A stretch of DNA of 64,000 bases. Origin: Melioribacter sp051488685. GTDB taxonomy: Bacteria; Bacteroidota; Ignavibacteria; Ignavibacteriales; Melioribacteraceae. Every line of letters starts with the position of its first letter. Position 1 is the first letter of the stretch. The notes under the pieces were generated by a model. That model was not told the DNA's origin. It saw nothing but the letters and a program-made list of their open reading frames with translations, and did no database searches. Positions 52,317-62,023 of this stretch are shown in pieces. The translations under genes were made by a program, and so were the position numbers. Where the stretch lies: assembly GCF_051488685.1 (NCBI RefSeq), contig NZ_JBPSEH010000008.1, forward strand, positions 1 to 64,000, in the 5' to 3' direction.

Positions 52317-53699
52317 ATGATGATGAAAACAGTAAAAAACATACACTTTGTAGGCATCGGCGGAATTGGAATGAGTGGCATAGCAGAAATATTGTTGAAT
52401 CAGGGATTTAATATAACTGGCTCGGATTTGAATAAGACTGAAATTACCGATAGGCTGGAAGCACTGGGAATAAAAATTTATGAAGGCCATCACCCCTCAA
52501 ATATTGAAGGAGCTGATGTAGTAGTCTATTCCTCGGCGGTCAATAAAGATAATCCAGAAGTAAGTGCGGCTATTGAAAAGAAGATTCCAGTTATAAAACG
52601 CTCTGAAATGCTTGCCGAATGCATGAGAATGAAGTATGGAATTGGTATTGCCGGTACACACGGCAAGACTACAACAACATCGATGGTCGGACTTACATTG
52701 ACGGAAGCCGGAATCGACCCGACAATTATTGTCGGCGGGAAATTAAGCAGTCTCGGAGGCACAAATGCACGACTGGGTAATGGTGAATTCATTGTAGTTG
52801 AAGCCGACGAATTTGATAGAACTTTTTTGATGTTGACACCTGTTATAGCTGCAATCACCACGCTCGAAAAAGAACATCTCGATACATACAAAGATCTGGA
52901 CGACATTAAATCGGCATTTGTCGAGTTCGCCAATAAAGTTCCGTTCTTCGGCTTTGTTGTGCTCTGCCTTGACGAACCAGCCCTGCAAGATATAATACCA
53001 TTAATAAAGAAAAAAATATTTACCTACGGGCTTTCGCCTCAAGCCGATGTACAGGCGATAGATATTACACATAAAGAGAGTTCCTCTGAATACACCGTTG
53101 TTTACAAAGGGGAAACCTTAGGCAGGGTTAAATTAAATGTCCCCGGCGTTCACAATATCAAGAATTCTCTTGTGGCAATTACAATTGCAAAAGAACTTGG
53201 AGTGCCTTTCGATACAATTAAAAAAGCCTTAAGTGATTTCACGGGAGTTTATCGCCGCTTCGAGAAAAAGTACGACAATGATGTTATGGTTATTGACGAT
53301 TATGGGCATCATCCGACTGAAATAAATGTTACTCTCGACGGTATTCGTAAAGGCTGGAAAAGAAGAGTGGTTGCTGTATTTCAGCCTCATCTTTATTCGA
53401 GAACGCGAGATTTTTATCTGGAATTCGGCAGGTCCTTTTTGAATTCCGATGTTTTTATTTGTACCGATGTTTATCCTGCCAGGGAAGAACCGATCGAAGG
53501 AGTTTCCGGTCTTCTGATTGCCGAAGCTGCTAAAAAGTTCGGTCATAAAAATGTGATTTACGAAGCCGATAAAAACAAGATACCAGAAATTCTAAAATCG
53601 ATTTATAAAAAAGGCGACATAATTATTACACTCGGTGCCGGCGACATCTGGAAATACGGTGAAAAATTTGTGGAATACTTAAAATCAAAAAGTAAATGA
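52317..53699 (+). CDS. murC: UDP-MurNAc:L-Ala ligase MurC
   Basis: A 460-residue Mur ligase that adds the first amino acid. It starts MMMKTVKNIHFVGIGGIGMSG; any of the three ATGs could be used, with AAGGAG 7 bases before the first. The ATP loop is GIAGTHGKTTTTSM (about 110-123). EADEFDRTFL, DDYGHHPTEI and FQPHLYSRTRDF are family marks. murB, often a neighbour or fusion partner, is absent here. ftsQ overlaps by 4 bases. Confidence 0.97.
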   Translation: MMMKTVKNIHFVGIGGIGMSGIAEILLNQGFNITGSDLNKTEITDRLEALGIKIYEGHHPSNIEGADVVVYSSAVNKDNPEVSAAIEKKIPVIKRSEMLAECMRMKYGIGIAGTHGKTTTTSMVGLTLTEAGIDPTIIVGGKLSSLGGTNARLGNGEFIVVEADEFDRTFLMLTPVIAAITTLEKEHLDTYKDLDDIKSAFVEFANKVPFFGFVVLCLDEPALQDIIPLIKKKIFTYGLSPQADVQAIDITHKESSSEYTVVYKGETLGRVKLNVPGVHNIKNSLVAITIAKELGVPFDTIKKALSDFTGVYRRFEKKYDNDVMVIDDYGHHPTEINVTLDGIRKGWKRRVVAVFQPHLYSRTRDFYLEFGRSFLNSDVFICTDVYPAREEPIEGVSGLLIAEAAKKFGHKNVIYEADKNKIPEILKSIYKKGDIIITLGAGDIWKYGEKFVEYLKSKSK

Positions 53700-54469
53700 A
53701 AACAAAAGAATACATAGCGGGATTAGTATTCTTATTGCTGCTAATTTCAATTATCGGATATTTCGCAGTGACTATCCGGAAAGAAAATTACAAAATTGAT
53801 TTGATTACTATTGAAGGAAACAATCACCTTTCTAAAGAAATGTACTTGAAATTTGCGAATCTACTGATCAGAAGGAATTTTAGAGAACTTACATTGCAAA
53901 TAATTAAAGATCGGATTGAAAAACATCCTTATGTAAAATATGCGGACGTCAGTTTTATAAGCAACGGAAAAGTTAATATAGTTTTGCATGAAAAGAATTT
54001 CGATGCGATATTGATTGAAAATCAAAAGCAATATTTGATTACGGATAACCTTGAAGCGGTACCTTTGCTGGAAGGTACAGAACGCGTCGATTATCCTGTT
54101 ATTACAAATCCTTATCTCGAAAGTAAAATAAAGCCGTTTCTTAATTTGAAAAGAAATTATGATGTACTGACCGCTTCAAAAATATTGAGCGGGATAAAGC
54201 TCATCAACCCCGAATTATATAGCAATCTATCGGTTGTCGACATGAGAAAAGGGGGAGATGTGGTAATGACTTTTTCGTTGTTCGATTATCCCGTTATATT
54301 CGGCAGGGATGACGAAGCGAGAAAGATAGTTTATTTCAACGCACTCTGGAATTATCTGAAAGGGAATGAAGCAAATAATTTAATTGAATACATCGATTTG
54401 AGATATCATAATCATATTTATTTCGGCTTTGCCGCAGATAGTATAATATCGGGAGAAGATCAAACATGA
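53696..54469 (+). CDS. ftsQ: Cell division protein FtsQ-like
   Basis: A 257-residue bitopic protein. A membrane segment lies at about 7-26 (GLVFLLLLISIIGYFAV). A POTRA-like domain follows (IDLITIEGNNHLSKEMYLKF), then the FtsQ beta domain (VKYADVSFISNGKVNIVLHEK, YLITDNLEAVPLL). It links early and late divisome proteins on the periplasmic side. Position between murC and ftsA supports the call. It overlaps ftsA by 4 bases. Confidence 0.9.
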   Translation: MKTKEYIAGLVFLLLLISIIGYFAVTIRKENYKIDLITIEGNNHLSKEMYLKFANLLIRRNFRELTLQIIKDRIEKHPYVKYADVSFISNGKVNIVLHEKNFDAILIENQKQYLITDNLEAVPLLEGTERVDYPVITNPYLESKIKPFLNLKRNYDVLTASKILSGIKLINPELYSNLSVVDMRKGGDVVMTFSLFDYPVIFGRDDEARKIVYFNALWNYLKGNEANNLIEYIDLRYHNHIYFGFAADSIISGEDQT

Positions 54470-55707
54470 AAAGAAATATTATAGCTGGACTCGATCTGGG
54501 TACTACGAAAGTATGTGCAGTTATTGCCGAGCATGCAGAAGATAACATTAACATACTCGGATTCGGTGTTGCTCCATCAGAAGGATTGAATCGCGGGCTG
54601 GTTGCAAACATCTCTAAGACCGCCGAAGCAATTAGCGAGGCGATGAACATTGCCATTAACAGGGCTGGCTTGAGCGTTGAAGAGATTAACGTTGGAGTTG
54701 CAGGCGAACACGTAACAAGTTTAAGGCATCGTAACTATGTGACAATTAACAATCCTGAGAGGGAAATTACCGAAGAAGATTTGAATCGTCTTAAATCCGA
54801 TGTACACACAATAAGAATTCCTTCGGACAGACAAATACTGCACATTATTCCTGAAGAATTCTTTGTCGATTATCAGGGTGGAATCGAAGACCCAATTGGA
54901 ATGTGTGGCTCGAGGCTCGAGGCAGTTAATCATGTAGTGTTGGCTTCAGTGCCGGCTATTCAAAATATTAAAAAGTCAGTAGAACGTGCCGGTTATAAAA
55001 TTAAAGAGTTAATTCTACAGCCGATTGCTTCAAGCTTATCGGTGCTGGAAGAAAACGAGAAAGATCTCGGTGTCTTGTTAATCGATATTGGTGGCGGTAC
55101 AACCGACCTGGCTGTTTTTCATCGCAAAGCTATTAAACATACTAAAGTTATTGGCGTGGCGGGAAATCAGGTCACAAATGATATAAGAGAAACACTCGGT
55201 ATTGTAACGGCAGACGCCGAAAAATTGAAAAAAGAATACGGCTACGCTCTGGAAAGTGCAATAATTAAAGATGAGGATATTTATATAAAAGGTGTCGGAG
55301 CGCGTGGCAATATCAAAATTCCATTAACTCTTCTGACACAAATTATCAGCGTTAGAATGCGTGAACTATTCATGCTGATCGATAATGAATTACGCCAGAC
55401 TGGATTGAAAAATAAAATTAAAGCTGGAGTGGTATTAACAGGCGGTGGTTCACTTCTCAGAGGAACAACAGAGCTGGCTGAAGAGGTTTTTGGATTGCCT
55501 GCGAGAATTGGTGTGCCGCTTGATTTGGGCACAGGCCTATCCGGCGAAATTGAAAGTCCGGAATTTGCCACTGCCGCTGGATTGATTAAAGGTATGCCTG
55601 GTAAGTCGGTTACCGAATTCTCCGATTCCAGAGATCTACGAAAAGAAAAGAATCCTATTAAAATAAATCTGTTCAAAAAGATACAGGAATTTTTTGAAAA
55701 TTTATAA
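54466..55707 (+). CDS. ftsA: Cell division protein FtsA
   Basis: A 413-residue actin-like ATPase that tethers FtsZ to the membrane. Phosphate loops are AGLDLGTTKVCAVIAE and LLIDIGGGTTDLAVF; the adenosine block is GVVLTGGGSLLRG. An SHS2-type 1C subdomain lies near 85-165. The C-terminal helix INLFKKIQEFFENL is amphipathic, as expected for membrane binding. ftsZ follows after 23 bases. Confidence 0.96.
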   Translation: MKRNIIAGLDLGTTKVCAVIAEHAEDNINILGFGVAPSEGLNRGLVANISKTAEAISEAMNIAINRAGLSVEEINVGVAGEHVTSLRHRNYVTINNPEREITEEDLNRLKSDVHTIRIPSDRQILHIIPEEFFVDYQGGIEDPIGMCGSRLEAVNHVVLASVPAIQNIKKSVERAGYKIKELILQPIASSLSVLEENEKDLGVLLIDIGGGTTDLAVFHRKAIKHTKVIGVAGNQVTNDIRETLGIVTADAEKLKKEYGYALESAIIKDEDIYIKGVGARGNIKIPLTLLTQIISVRMRELFMLIDNELRQTGLKNKIKAGVVLTGGGSLLRGTTELAEEVFGLPARIGVPLDLGTGLSGEIESPEFATAAGLIKGMPGKSVTEFSDSRDLRKEKNPIKINLFKKIQEFFENL

Positions 55708-55730
55708 ATATACCACAACAAGGAGGAATT

Positions 55731-57038
55731 ATGACCGATTATACTGACGGAAAAAAAGAACGACTCAAATTTGTAACTCTCGACAGGGAAGATTCACAAA
55801 ATTTGTCTGCCGTTCTGAAAGTGGTTGGTATTGGCGGTGGTGGGTGCAATGCAATCGACAGCATGATTCACCGCGGATTAACCGGCGTCGAATTCGTGGC
55901 TATCAATACAGACGCCCAGGTACTTAAGAACAGCCTGGCTCATCATAAAATCCAGATTGGTACAAACGTTACGCGTGGACTCGGTGCTGGAGCCGACCCT
56001 AACGTAGGTAAAAAAGCAGCCGAAGAAGACCGAGAAAAAATTACACGCATTCTCGATGGCAGCGATATGGTGTTCGTAACGGCAGGAATGGGCGGTGGAA
56101 CCGGTACAGGAGGAGCTCCAATTGTTGCTTCGATTGCTAAGAGTCTTGGCGCACTGGTAGTAGGTATCGTTACAAAGCCTTTCAACTGGGAAGGCAAAAA
56201 GAGAATGAAAAATGCAGAAGATGGAATTAAGGAACTTAAGCAATATGTAGACAGCCTTATTGTAATTCCAAACAGCCGAATCCTCAGTATAATTGACACT
56301 GCCACGGCAGCAAGAGCTGCATTCGATAAGCCTAATGAAATACTCTACGAAGCTACACGTGGAATTGCAGACATTATCACAATGACCGGTATTATCAATG
56401 TCGACTTTGCAGACGTGAGAACAGTCATGCGCGATAGCGGTCATGCATTAATGGGATGCGGAATTGCAAGCGGTGAAAACAGAGCAATCGAAGCTGCACA
56501 AAAAGCTATTTCGTCGCCTCTGCTCGAAGGAGTTTCGATTAAAGGAGCTAAAAACATTCTCCTGAACGTTTCAGGCTCGTCAAATATGACCATGCAGGAG
56601 GTAGAAGCGGGAAATAACATTATCTTTGAAGCAGCGGGTGAAGAAGCAAATGTTATTTTCGGCATCGTCAATAAAGAAGATATGAACGATTATATTTCTT
56701 ATACTGTAATCGCTACTGGATTTGGCGACGACCTCGAAACGAACGGAATAGGAAGTTTTAGAAGGGATGGTAAAAACTCCGGAAAAGACAAAAAGTCCGT
56801 TCCATCTTTCGGAGGATTTTCAAAAGAAAAAATCATTTTAAACGAAGCTAACATCAATGAACAGGATCTTAATATTCCAACAATTTCTCGTGTTCGTGGC
56901 GATATGAAACTCTTTCCAGAAAATGATATCGATGAAATTCAATCCGGATTCAAAACAAAAAATAAGGATTACTACGACGAAAGAAAAAATAATGACGACG
57001 AAGATTCCTCTTCGTTCTTAAGAAAAATAATGGATTAA
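55731..57038 (+). CDS. ftsZ: Cell division GTPase FtsZ
   Basis: A 435-residue tubulin homologue that forms the division ring. VVGIGGGGCNAIDSMI opens the GTPase domain; the T4 loop GMGGGTGTGGAP (about 119-130) binds GTP. NVDFADVRTVMRDSGHALMG holds the T7 loop catalytic acids. A long charged linker leads to the C-terminal tail SSSFLRKIMD, which should bind FtsA. AAGGAGG lies 5 bases before the ATG, the strongest site of the cluster. It is the last gene of the dcw operon. Confidence 0.98.
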   Translation: MTDYTDGKKERLKFVTLDREDSQNLSAVLKVVGIGGGGCNAIDSMIHRGLTGVEFVAINTDAQVLKNSLAHHKIQIGTNVTRGLGAGADPNVGKKAAEEDREKITRILDGSDMVFVTAGMGGGTGTGGAPIVASIAKSLGALVVGIVTKPFNWEGKKRMKNAEDGIKELKQYVDSLIVIPNSRILSIIDTATAARAAFDKPNEILYEATRGIADIITMTGIINVDFADVRTVMRDSGHALMGCGIASGENRAIEAAQKAISSPLLEGVSIKGAKNILLNVSGSSNMTMQEVEAGNNIIFEAAGEEANVIFGIVNKEDMNDYISYTVIATGFGDDLETNGIGSFRRDGKNSGKDKKSVPSFGGFSKEKIILNEANINEQDLNIPTISRVRGDMKLFPENDIDEIQSGFKTKNKDYYDERKNNDDEDSSSFLRKIMD

Positions 57039-57049
57039 AAAAGAATAAT

Positions 57050-57148
57050 ATGGCCGGATTTGATTATCCTTGTTGTGGTGACGAGAGTGATCCAATTAAT
57101 CAGTCCGGCCTTATTAATCCTATTCAGGAAAATCTTTCCAATTACTGA
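57050..57148 (+). other. Possible 32-residue ORF and long hairpin after ftsZ
   Basis: Two readings share this stretch. An ORF runs from ATG 57050 to TGA 57148 and starts MAGFDYPCCGDESDP; no ribosome site is clear. GGCCGGA (57052-57058) pairs with TCCGGCC (57104-57110), and TGATTA with TAATCA inside, forming a 13-bp hairpin with a 30-base loop. The bases after it (TTATTAATCC) are a poor U-tract. It could terminate the ftsZ transcript or encode a small Cys-Cys protein. Confidence 0.35.
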
Positions 57149-57236
57149 AGTAATTCTTTACTACAACTGTTTGATTAAAAAAGTACGATTTATCGGGTGT
57201 TTAGATATAAAGCTATAATTTTTATTATCTACTTCC

Positions 57237-57416
57237 TTATTCAGTAATTTTAGCAAATGAAGATATTGGTACATCATTAATAAAGAAAGCAAGCTTCGGA
57301 TATTTAAGCAGCCATTTTTCATTTACGACGAGGGAAGTTTGCAATTTTCGATTACCTATCAACACAGAATATTCTTGATAAAAAATCTCATGAGGGAATT
57401 GTGAGTAATCTCCAGG
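57237..57416 (-). pseudogene. Possible gene relic, minus strand
   Basis: On the minus strand the frame from 57416 to TAA 57237-57239 is open for 59 codons and reads like protein, with stretches such as SQFPHEIFYQEYSVLIG and NEKWLLKYPKLAFFIND. It has no ATG; the first candidate start is GTG at 57365. In-frame stops lie directly upstream of 57416. It may be the C-terminal relic of a lost gene or chance. The rest of the ftsZ-to-57489 gap shows only AT-rich sequence. Confidence 0.3.
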
Positions 57417-57488
57417 TTATCAATTCCTCGTTTTTAAGTTTGATTAATAATTTCTTATTTTGACATAAACAATTCGGAAAGTATTAAT

Positions 57489-58211
57489 ATGAAGAGAATT
57501 TTATTTTTATTGATAGTATCGTATACACTTCTGTCGGCTCAGGAAAATGCTGAAATCGGATGGGTAGCACGTTTCGGATTAGCCGGCGGAATTAACCCTG
57601 TATATTTGTTCCCCAATGTCGAGCCCTTGAACTCTCAGATACAAAGTATCGGGTTGAGTGGATTGTCTGAAAACGGTATGATTGCATGGGGCGGTAGTGG
57701 TTATGCTTATATAATGTTTGTGGAAAATCTCCGAATAGGTGGTGTTGGTTTAAGCGGCTCGATGAATACATCAGGCAAAGTAGGCGAGTTCGATAAAGAA
57801 GTAAGATACGGCTACGGACTGGGTGGTCTAACCATTGAATACACTTTCCCGTCTGTCCATCGCATCGCAATTTCTGTTGGAGGCATTATTGGTATGACTT
57901 CAACCGAAATTGAAATCTATCAATCGAGTATGAACTATAACTGGGAAAATTTATGGCAGAAGGGAAATAATAAAACTCAGGAAGTAAGCGATAAATTGTC
58001 TAAAACTTCTTATCTCATTGCACCAACTATAAATTTTGACATTCCAATTAATCGATTTATTGCCTTCAGAGTAGGAGCGGGCTATAGTTTCAATTTTGGA
58101 GGCGAGTGGGAAATTAATAATGGTAAAAATATAGAGGGTGTTCCTTCGGATTTGAATTCAAATACATTCTTTATTCAAACAGGAATTTATTTCGGTTTCT
58201 TTTCTTACTGA
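57489..58211 (+). CDS. Outer-membrane beta-barrel-like protein
   Basis: A 240-residue protein with a signal peptide (residues 1-18, cleavage near LLSAQ). Alternating strands rich in Gly and aromatic residues follow (ARFGLAGGI, YAYIMFVENLRIGGVGLSG, IAFRVGAGYSFNFGG). It ends FIQTGIYFGFFSY, with an aromatic C-terminus as in outer-membrane barrels. No specific family is recognised. It precedes rfbB by 11 bases, so it may be co-transcribed with the polysaccharide genes. Confidence 0.7.
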   Translation: MKRILFLLIVSYTLLSAQENAEIGWVARFGLAGGINPVYLFPNVEPLNSQIQSIGLSGLSENGMIAWGGSGYAYIMFVENLRIGGVGLSGSMNTSGKVGEFDKEVRYGYGLGGLTIEYTFPSVHRIAISVGGIIGMTSTEIEIYQSSMNYNWENLWQKGNNKTQEVSDKLSKTSYLIAPTINFDIPINRFIAFRVGAGYSFNFGGEWEINNGKNIEGVPSDLNSNTFFIQTGIYFGFFSY

Positions 58212-58222
58212 GAGGGTAAAAG

Positions 58223-59242
58223 ATGAGCTTAAAGTCTATTCTTGTAACTGGCGGTGCGGGCTTCATTGGAAGTAATTTTATTAACAATCTATTGCCAGAA
58301 CATGACGATTGGTTTGTCGTTAACCTCGATAAACTAACTTATGCCGGGAATCTGGAAAATCTGAAACCAGTTGAGAACAACAAGAATTATACTTTCGTAA
58401 AAGGAGACATTACAAACAGAGAGCTGGTCGATTATCTTTTTAAAAAGTATCGTATCAAATTTGTAATCAATTTTGCCGCCGAATCTCATGTCGACAGAAG
58501 TATCCTTGGTTCGGAAATTTTTTACAGAACAAATGTAATCGGAACAAATATACTGCTGGAAGCTGCAAGAAGGTATGGTGTAGAAAAATTTTTGCAAATC
58601 TCGACCGACGAAGTATACGGAAGTTTGGGCTCAGAAGGATTATTCACAGAATCGACACCTCTATCGCCAAATAGTCCTTATTCGTCAAGCAAAGCTGCGG
58701 CCGATATGATGGCACTGGCATTTCATCACACGTATGGACTTCCGGTTGTAATAACGAGATGTTCTAACAATTACGGTCCATATCAATTCCCTGAAAAATT
58801 AATACCGTTGATGATAATCAATGCTCTTAATAATAAAAAACTTCCGGTTTATGGCGATGGTTTGAATGTGAGGGACTGGATTCATGTGTATGATCACAAC
58901 AGAGCTGTCGAAACCGTTTTTGAAAAAGGGAAAGCTGGTGAAGTTTATAATATCGGTGCAAGTAGAGAAATGAAAAACATCGAAATTGTCAAACTGATAC
59001 TAAAAAAATTGAATAAATCAGAAGACCTCATTGAATACGTAAAAGACAGACCGGGGCATGACCGCCGTTATGCTATCGATTCTTCAAAAATCCAGAATGA
59101 ACTTGGCTGGAAACCAAAACTTAAGTTTGAAACTGCACTGGATGAAACTATCGAATGGTATATCAATAATAAAAGCTGGTGGGAAAGGGTTATTTCGGGC
59201 GAATATAAAAAATATTATAAGACACAGTACGGCAGGGACTAA
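58223..59242 (+). CDS. rfbB: dTDP-glucose 4,6-dehydratase
   Basis: A 339-residue extended SDR enzyme. The NAD loop is GGAGFIGSNF (about 9-18). The active site has Thr-Asp-Glu in STDEVYGSLG (about 131-140) and YxxxK in YSSSKAAADMM. DPTTYAGNL-type LDKLTYAGNLENL is typical of RmlB. It makes dTDP-4-keto-6-deoxyglucose for deoxysugars of surface polysaccharides. GAGAGGG lies before the ATG. The other rml genes are not in this window. Confidence 0.95.
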   Translation: MSLKSILVTGGAGFIGSNFINNLLPEHDDWFVVNLDKLTYAGNLENLKPVENNKNYTFVKGDITNRELVDYLFKKYRIKFVINFAAESHVDRSILGSEIFYRTNVIGTNILLEAARRYGVEKFLQISTDEVYGSLGSEGLFTESTPLSPNSPYSSSKAAADMMALAFHHTYGLPVVITRCSNNYGPYQFPEKLIPLMIINALNNKKLPVYGDGLNVRDWIHVYDHNRAVETVFEKGKAGEVYNIGASREMKNIEIVKLILKKLNKSEDLIEYVKDRPGHDRRYAIDSSKIQNELGWKPKLKFETALDETIEWYINNKSWWERVISGEYKKYYKTQYGRD

Positions 59243-59257
59243 TTATATTCTTAGGAG

Positions 59258-60457
59258 ATGAAGATATTACTCTGCAATAAAAATTATTACCATTGCGGAG
59301 GCGTCGAAACTCTCTTCTTATCAACAGAAAAATTACTCAATGACAAAGGGCATACCGCAATTCCATTTAGTTTAAAATCGACTGTTAATTACAATTCTGA
59401 ATATTTGCAATACTTTCCATCACGTCCTGAAAACAGATTACTGAGGGCTTTAGATTCTTTTTATTCATTTAATTCGATATATGCGCTTAAAAAAGTAATT
59501 GATAAGTTTAAGCCAGAGATTGCTCACGTTCATAATATAAACGGTGGACTAACATTTTCAATTCTGCCTGTTTTGAAGGGACACAAAATTCCAGTTGTCA
59601 CTACAATACACGGCTTCAAATATTTATGTCCTGTCTGGGAATTTTATAACAGAAAAAAGGGCGTCTGCGAAAAATGCGCAGGAGGAAAATATTATCATTG
59701 CATATTGAACAGTTGCTCGAATGAAGGCCTGACAAGAAGTATTTTACTGGCAGTAGATAGTTATTTTCGTGACCTGTTTCTTAATTTCAGAAGGTATTTT
59801 AATTACTTCATTTTTGTGAGCAATTTTACGAGAAACAAATTTCTTAGTCTATTTCCCGACTTAGAAAAAAAATCGGAAGTACTGTACAATTTTACTGATG
59901 AAATTGAAAACAGAATTACGAAGACAGTGAGGCGGGATTTTTTGTTTATCGGAAGAATTGAATATAACAAAGGAGTCGACTTACTGGTCGAGGCATTCAG
60001 GCGCTTGAATTCTTTTAAATTGATTATAGCGGGTGAGGGTAGGCTTCTTGATACATTAAGACTTACATCCAGTAAGAATGTAACGTTTTTAGGCAACCTT
60101 TCGAGAAAGGAAATTAAAGATGCAATAAAACAATCATATTTTGTAGTTATATCATCGAGAACATACGAAAATAATCCATATGCTGTTATTGAAGCTTTTG
60201 CGGCTGGTAGACCTGTAATTGCACCAGCTCTGGGTGGAATCCCTGAAATAGTTGAAAATGGGGAAAATGGTTTTCTTTACCTACCAAATAATATCGATTC
60301 GTTGGTTGGTTCACTTAAAAGTGCTTATAGCCTTGACGAGGAAAAATATCTCGATATGTGTAGCCGTGCTCTTCATACAGCAAGAAATAAATTTAATCGA
60401 ACTCTGCATTATGAAAAGTTGATAAACATATACGAAAAAGTATTAAAAGAATATTAG
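59258..60457 (+). CDS. Glycosyltransferase family 4
   Basis: A 399-residue GT-B enzyme. It starts MKILLCNKNYYHCGGVETLF, the usual acceptor-domain start of the family; AGGAG is directly next to the ATG, closer than normal. A Cys-rich insertion lies at about 127-155 (CPVWEFYNRKKGVCEKCAGG). The donor half has FIGRIEYNKGVDLLVEAF, and YAVIEAFAAGRPVIAPALGG ends in the E-x7-E region. It probably adds a sugar to an exopolysaccharide or O-antigen precursor in the cytoplasm. Substrates unknown. Confidence 0.9.
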   Translation: MKILLCNKNYYHCGGVETLFLSTEKLLNDKGHTAIPFSLKSTVNYNSEYLQYFPSRPENRLLRALDSFYSFNSIYALKKVIDKFKPEIAHVHNINGGLTFSILPVLKGHKIPVVTTIHGFKYLCPVWEFYNRKKGVCEKCAGGKYYHCILNSCSNEGLTRSILLAVDSYFRDLFLNFRRYFNYFIFVSNFTRNKFLSLFPDLEKKSEVLYNFTDEIENRITKTVRRDFLFIGRIEYNKGVDLLVEAFRRLNSFKLIIAGEGRLLDTLRLTSSKNVTFLGNLSRKEIKDAIKQSYFVVISSRTYENNPYAVIEAFAAGRPVIAPALGGIPEIVENGENGFLYLPNNIDSLVGSLKSAYSLDEEKYLDMCSRALHTARNKFNRTLHYEKLINIYEKVLKEY

Positions 60458-60545
60458 ACTAAGAAATATTTGTTTGGGTGGTCTAAAAGTTCTATTTTTT
60501 GGTTCAACATCCAGAAAATATTATTAAATTAATTGGCATTAGAAA

Positions 60546-62009
60546 ATGAGAATAAACATAAGATATCTCGTCCTTCAATTATTTTTATTGTCATCAATAA
60601 TATCTGCGCAGCAAAACGATAATAATACGACAAATAGTGACAAGTCGACCTTATTCACACAGCCAATAACTGTTACTATCGGTGGTAATTTTATTGTAAA
60701 CGGTTCTTTTACTGCTTTGTCGGTACAAAGGCTCGATCATTTTATTACGAATCTATTTATTGAGTCGCAGCGAGAGGCATTAGCTTCGCTTACGCAGCTA
60801 GAAACAATTAATATAGTAAAGAAGCAATTGGAGAGCTATCCTTTGCGGGGAATTAAATTAATGAGGGCAGACCGAAGTGAAATGATTATTGATTTATTGA
60901 AATTCAGATTGACCGGAGACTTTAAATACAACCCTTATCTTAAAGATGACGATGTAATTATTTTCCCCGATTACGACGAAGAAAAAGATTTTGTCGACAT
61001 TTCTGGGGCAGTAAACAAGCCGATCAAGTTTCAATATGTGGAAGGTGACCGTTTATCCGATGCGATTTTGTTTGCTGGTGGAATTAGTAAATCATACGAA
61101 AATGTTAGTAGAGCTGAAATTTATCGACTTTCGGCGGACGGTTTGAATGAAGAAATTATTCAAACAAATATTTCGGATGATATTGAACTCAGAAGAGGTG
61201 ATCGTATTAAAATAATTGCCGAAGAGAATAAGCGACATGATTATAAAGCCCTTGTTCTTGGAGAAGTGAAGAATCCCGGATATGTTTATCTAACTGCCGA
61301 AGGATTGCCTGTCTATGAAGTAATTAAGCGAGCCGGAGGCTTTACTGTTAACGCAGATTTATATAGAGCAGAAGTACTTAGGAATGACGCACCGGAAAGT
61401 ATCTTGAGGAAAAATCAGCTGTCAAGAGATTTTGTTGAAAGTAACGATAATTTACTCCTGCCCGAAACACAATTTCAACTTGAACAGAAGAAAAAACTAC
61501 TGGAAATGATGCGTCTTGCCAATCTAACAGAGGAAGATACACTATTCTTTAATATCGATAACCAACTTCGGGTTTTGGAAAGTGAATCGCTGGTAGACTT
61601 TACAAAGATTGAGAATCCAGAATCCGAAGAAAGTAAATTTTTGGTTAAAGACGGTGATGTGATTTTGGTTCCCTCGAAATTCGAATACGTTTATGTATTC
61701 GGGCAAGTTGCTAAAGCAGGGTACTTTAAGTATGTCCCTGATATGAACTATAAATATTACATCGAAAAAGCTGGGGGTCTAGCCGAAACAGCAAAAGGCG
61801 ATGACCACGTTGTTGTTATTAAAGGGAAAGGAAAAAATTGGGTTACAAAAGAAATAGAAAAGTTGAAGATTGAACCTGGTGATTATATCTATGTGCCGAA
61901 AGACATACCAAGGACCACATGGTTTTATGTAGCAAGAACAGGAGCCGTGTTGAGCATAATAGGGAGTATAACGACTATTATAATATTGATTTTACAAATT
62001 ACTAAATAA
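60546..62009 (+). CDS. Polysaccharide export protein with SLBB domains (Wza-like)
   Basis: A 487-residue envelope protein. A signal peptide lies at residues 1-21, without a lipobox. Three SLBB-type units can be seen: VDISGAVNKPIKFQYVEGD, LVLGEVKNPGYVYLTAEG and YVFGQVAKAGYFKYVPD, each ending near AGG. A C-terminal membrane segment lies at about 463-484 (GAVLSIIGSITTIIILIL). Such proteins form the outer-membrane channel for capsule or exopolysaccharide. The gene pairs with the Wzz gene 14 bases downstream. The C-terminal helix may span the outer membrane as in Wza. Confidence 0.88.
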   Translation: MRINIRYLVLQLFLLSSIISAQQNDNNTTNSDKSTLFTQPITVTIGGNFIVNGSFTALSVQRLDHFITNLFIESQREALASLTQLETINIVKKQLESYPLRGIKLMRADRSEMIIDLLKFRLTGDFKYNPYLKDDDVIIFPDYDEEKDFVDISGAVNKPIKFQYVEGDRLSDAILFAGGISKSYENVSRAEIYRLSADGLNEEIIQTNISDDIELRRGDRIKIIAEENKRHDYKALVLGEVKNPGYVYLTAEGLPVYEVIKRAGGFTVNADLYRAEVLRNDAPESILRKNQLSRDFVESNDNLLLPETQFQLEQKKKLLEMMRLANLTEEDTLFFNIDNQLRVLESESLVDFTKIENPESEESKFLVKDGDVILVPSKFEYVYVFGQVAKAGYFKYVPDMNYKYYIEKAGGLAETAKGDDHVVVIKGKGKNWVTKEIEKLKIEPGDYIYVPKDIPRTTWFYVARTGAVLSIIGSITTIIILILQITK

Positions 62010-62023
62010 ATTTTGGAACAGTA

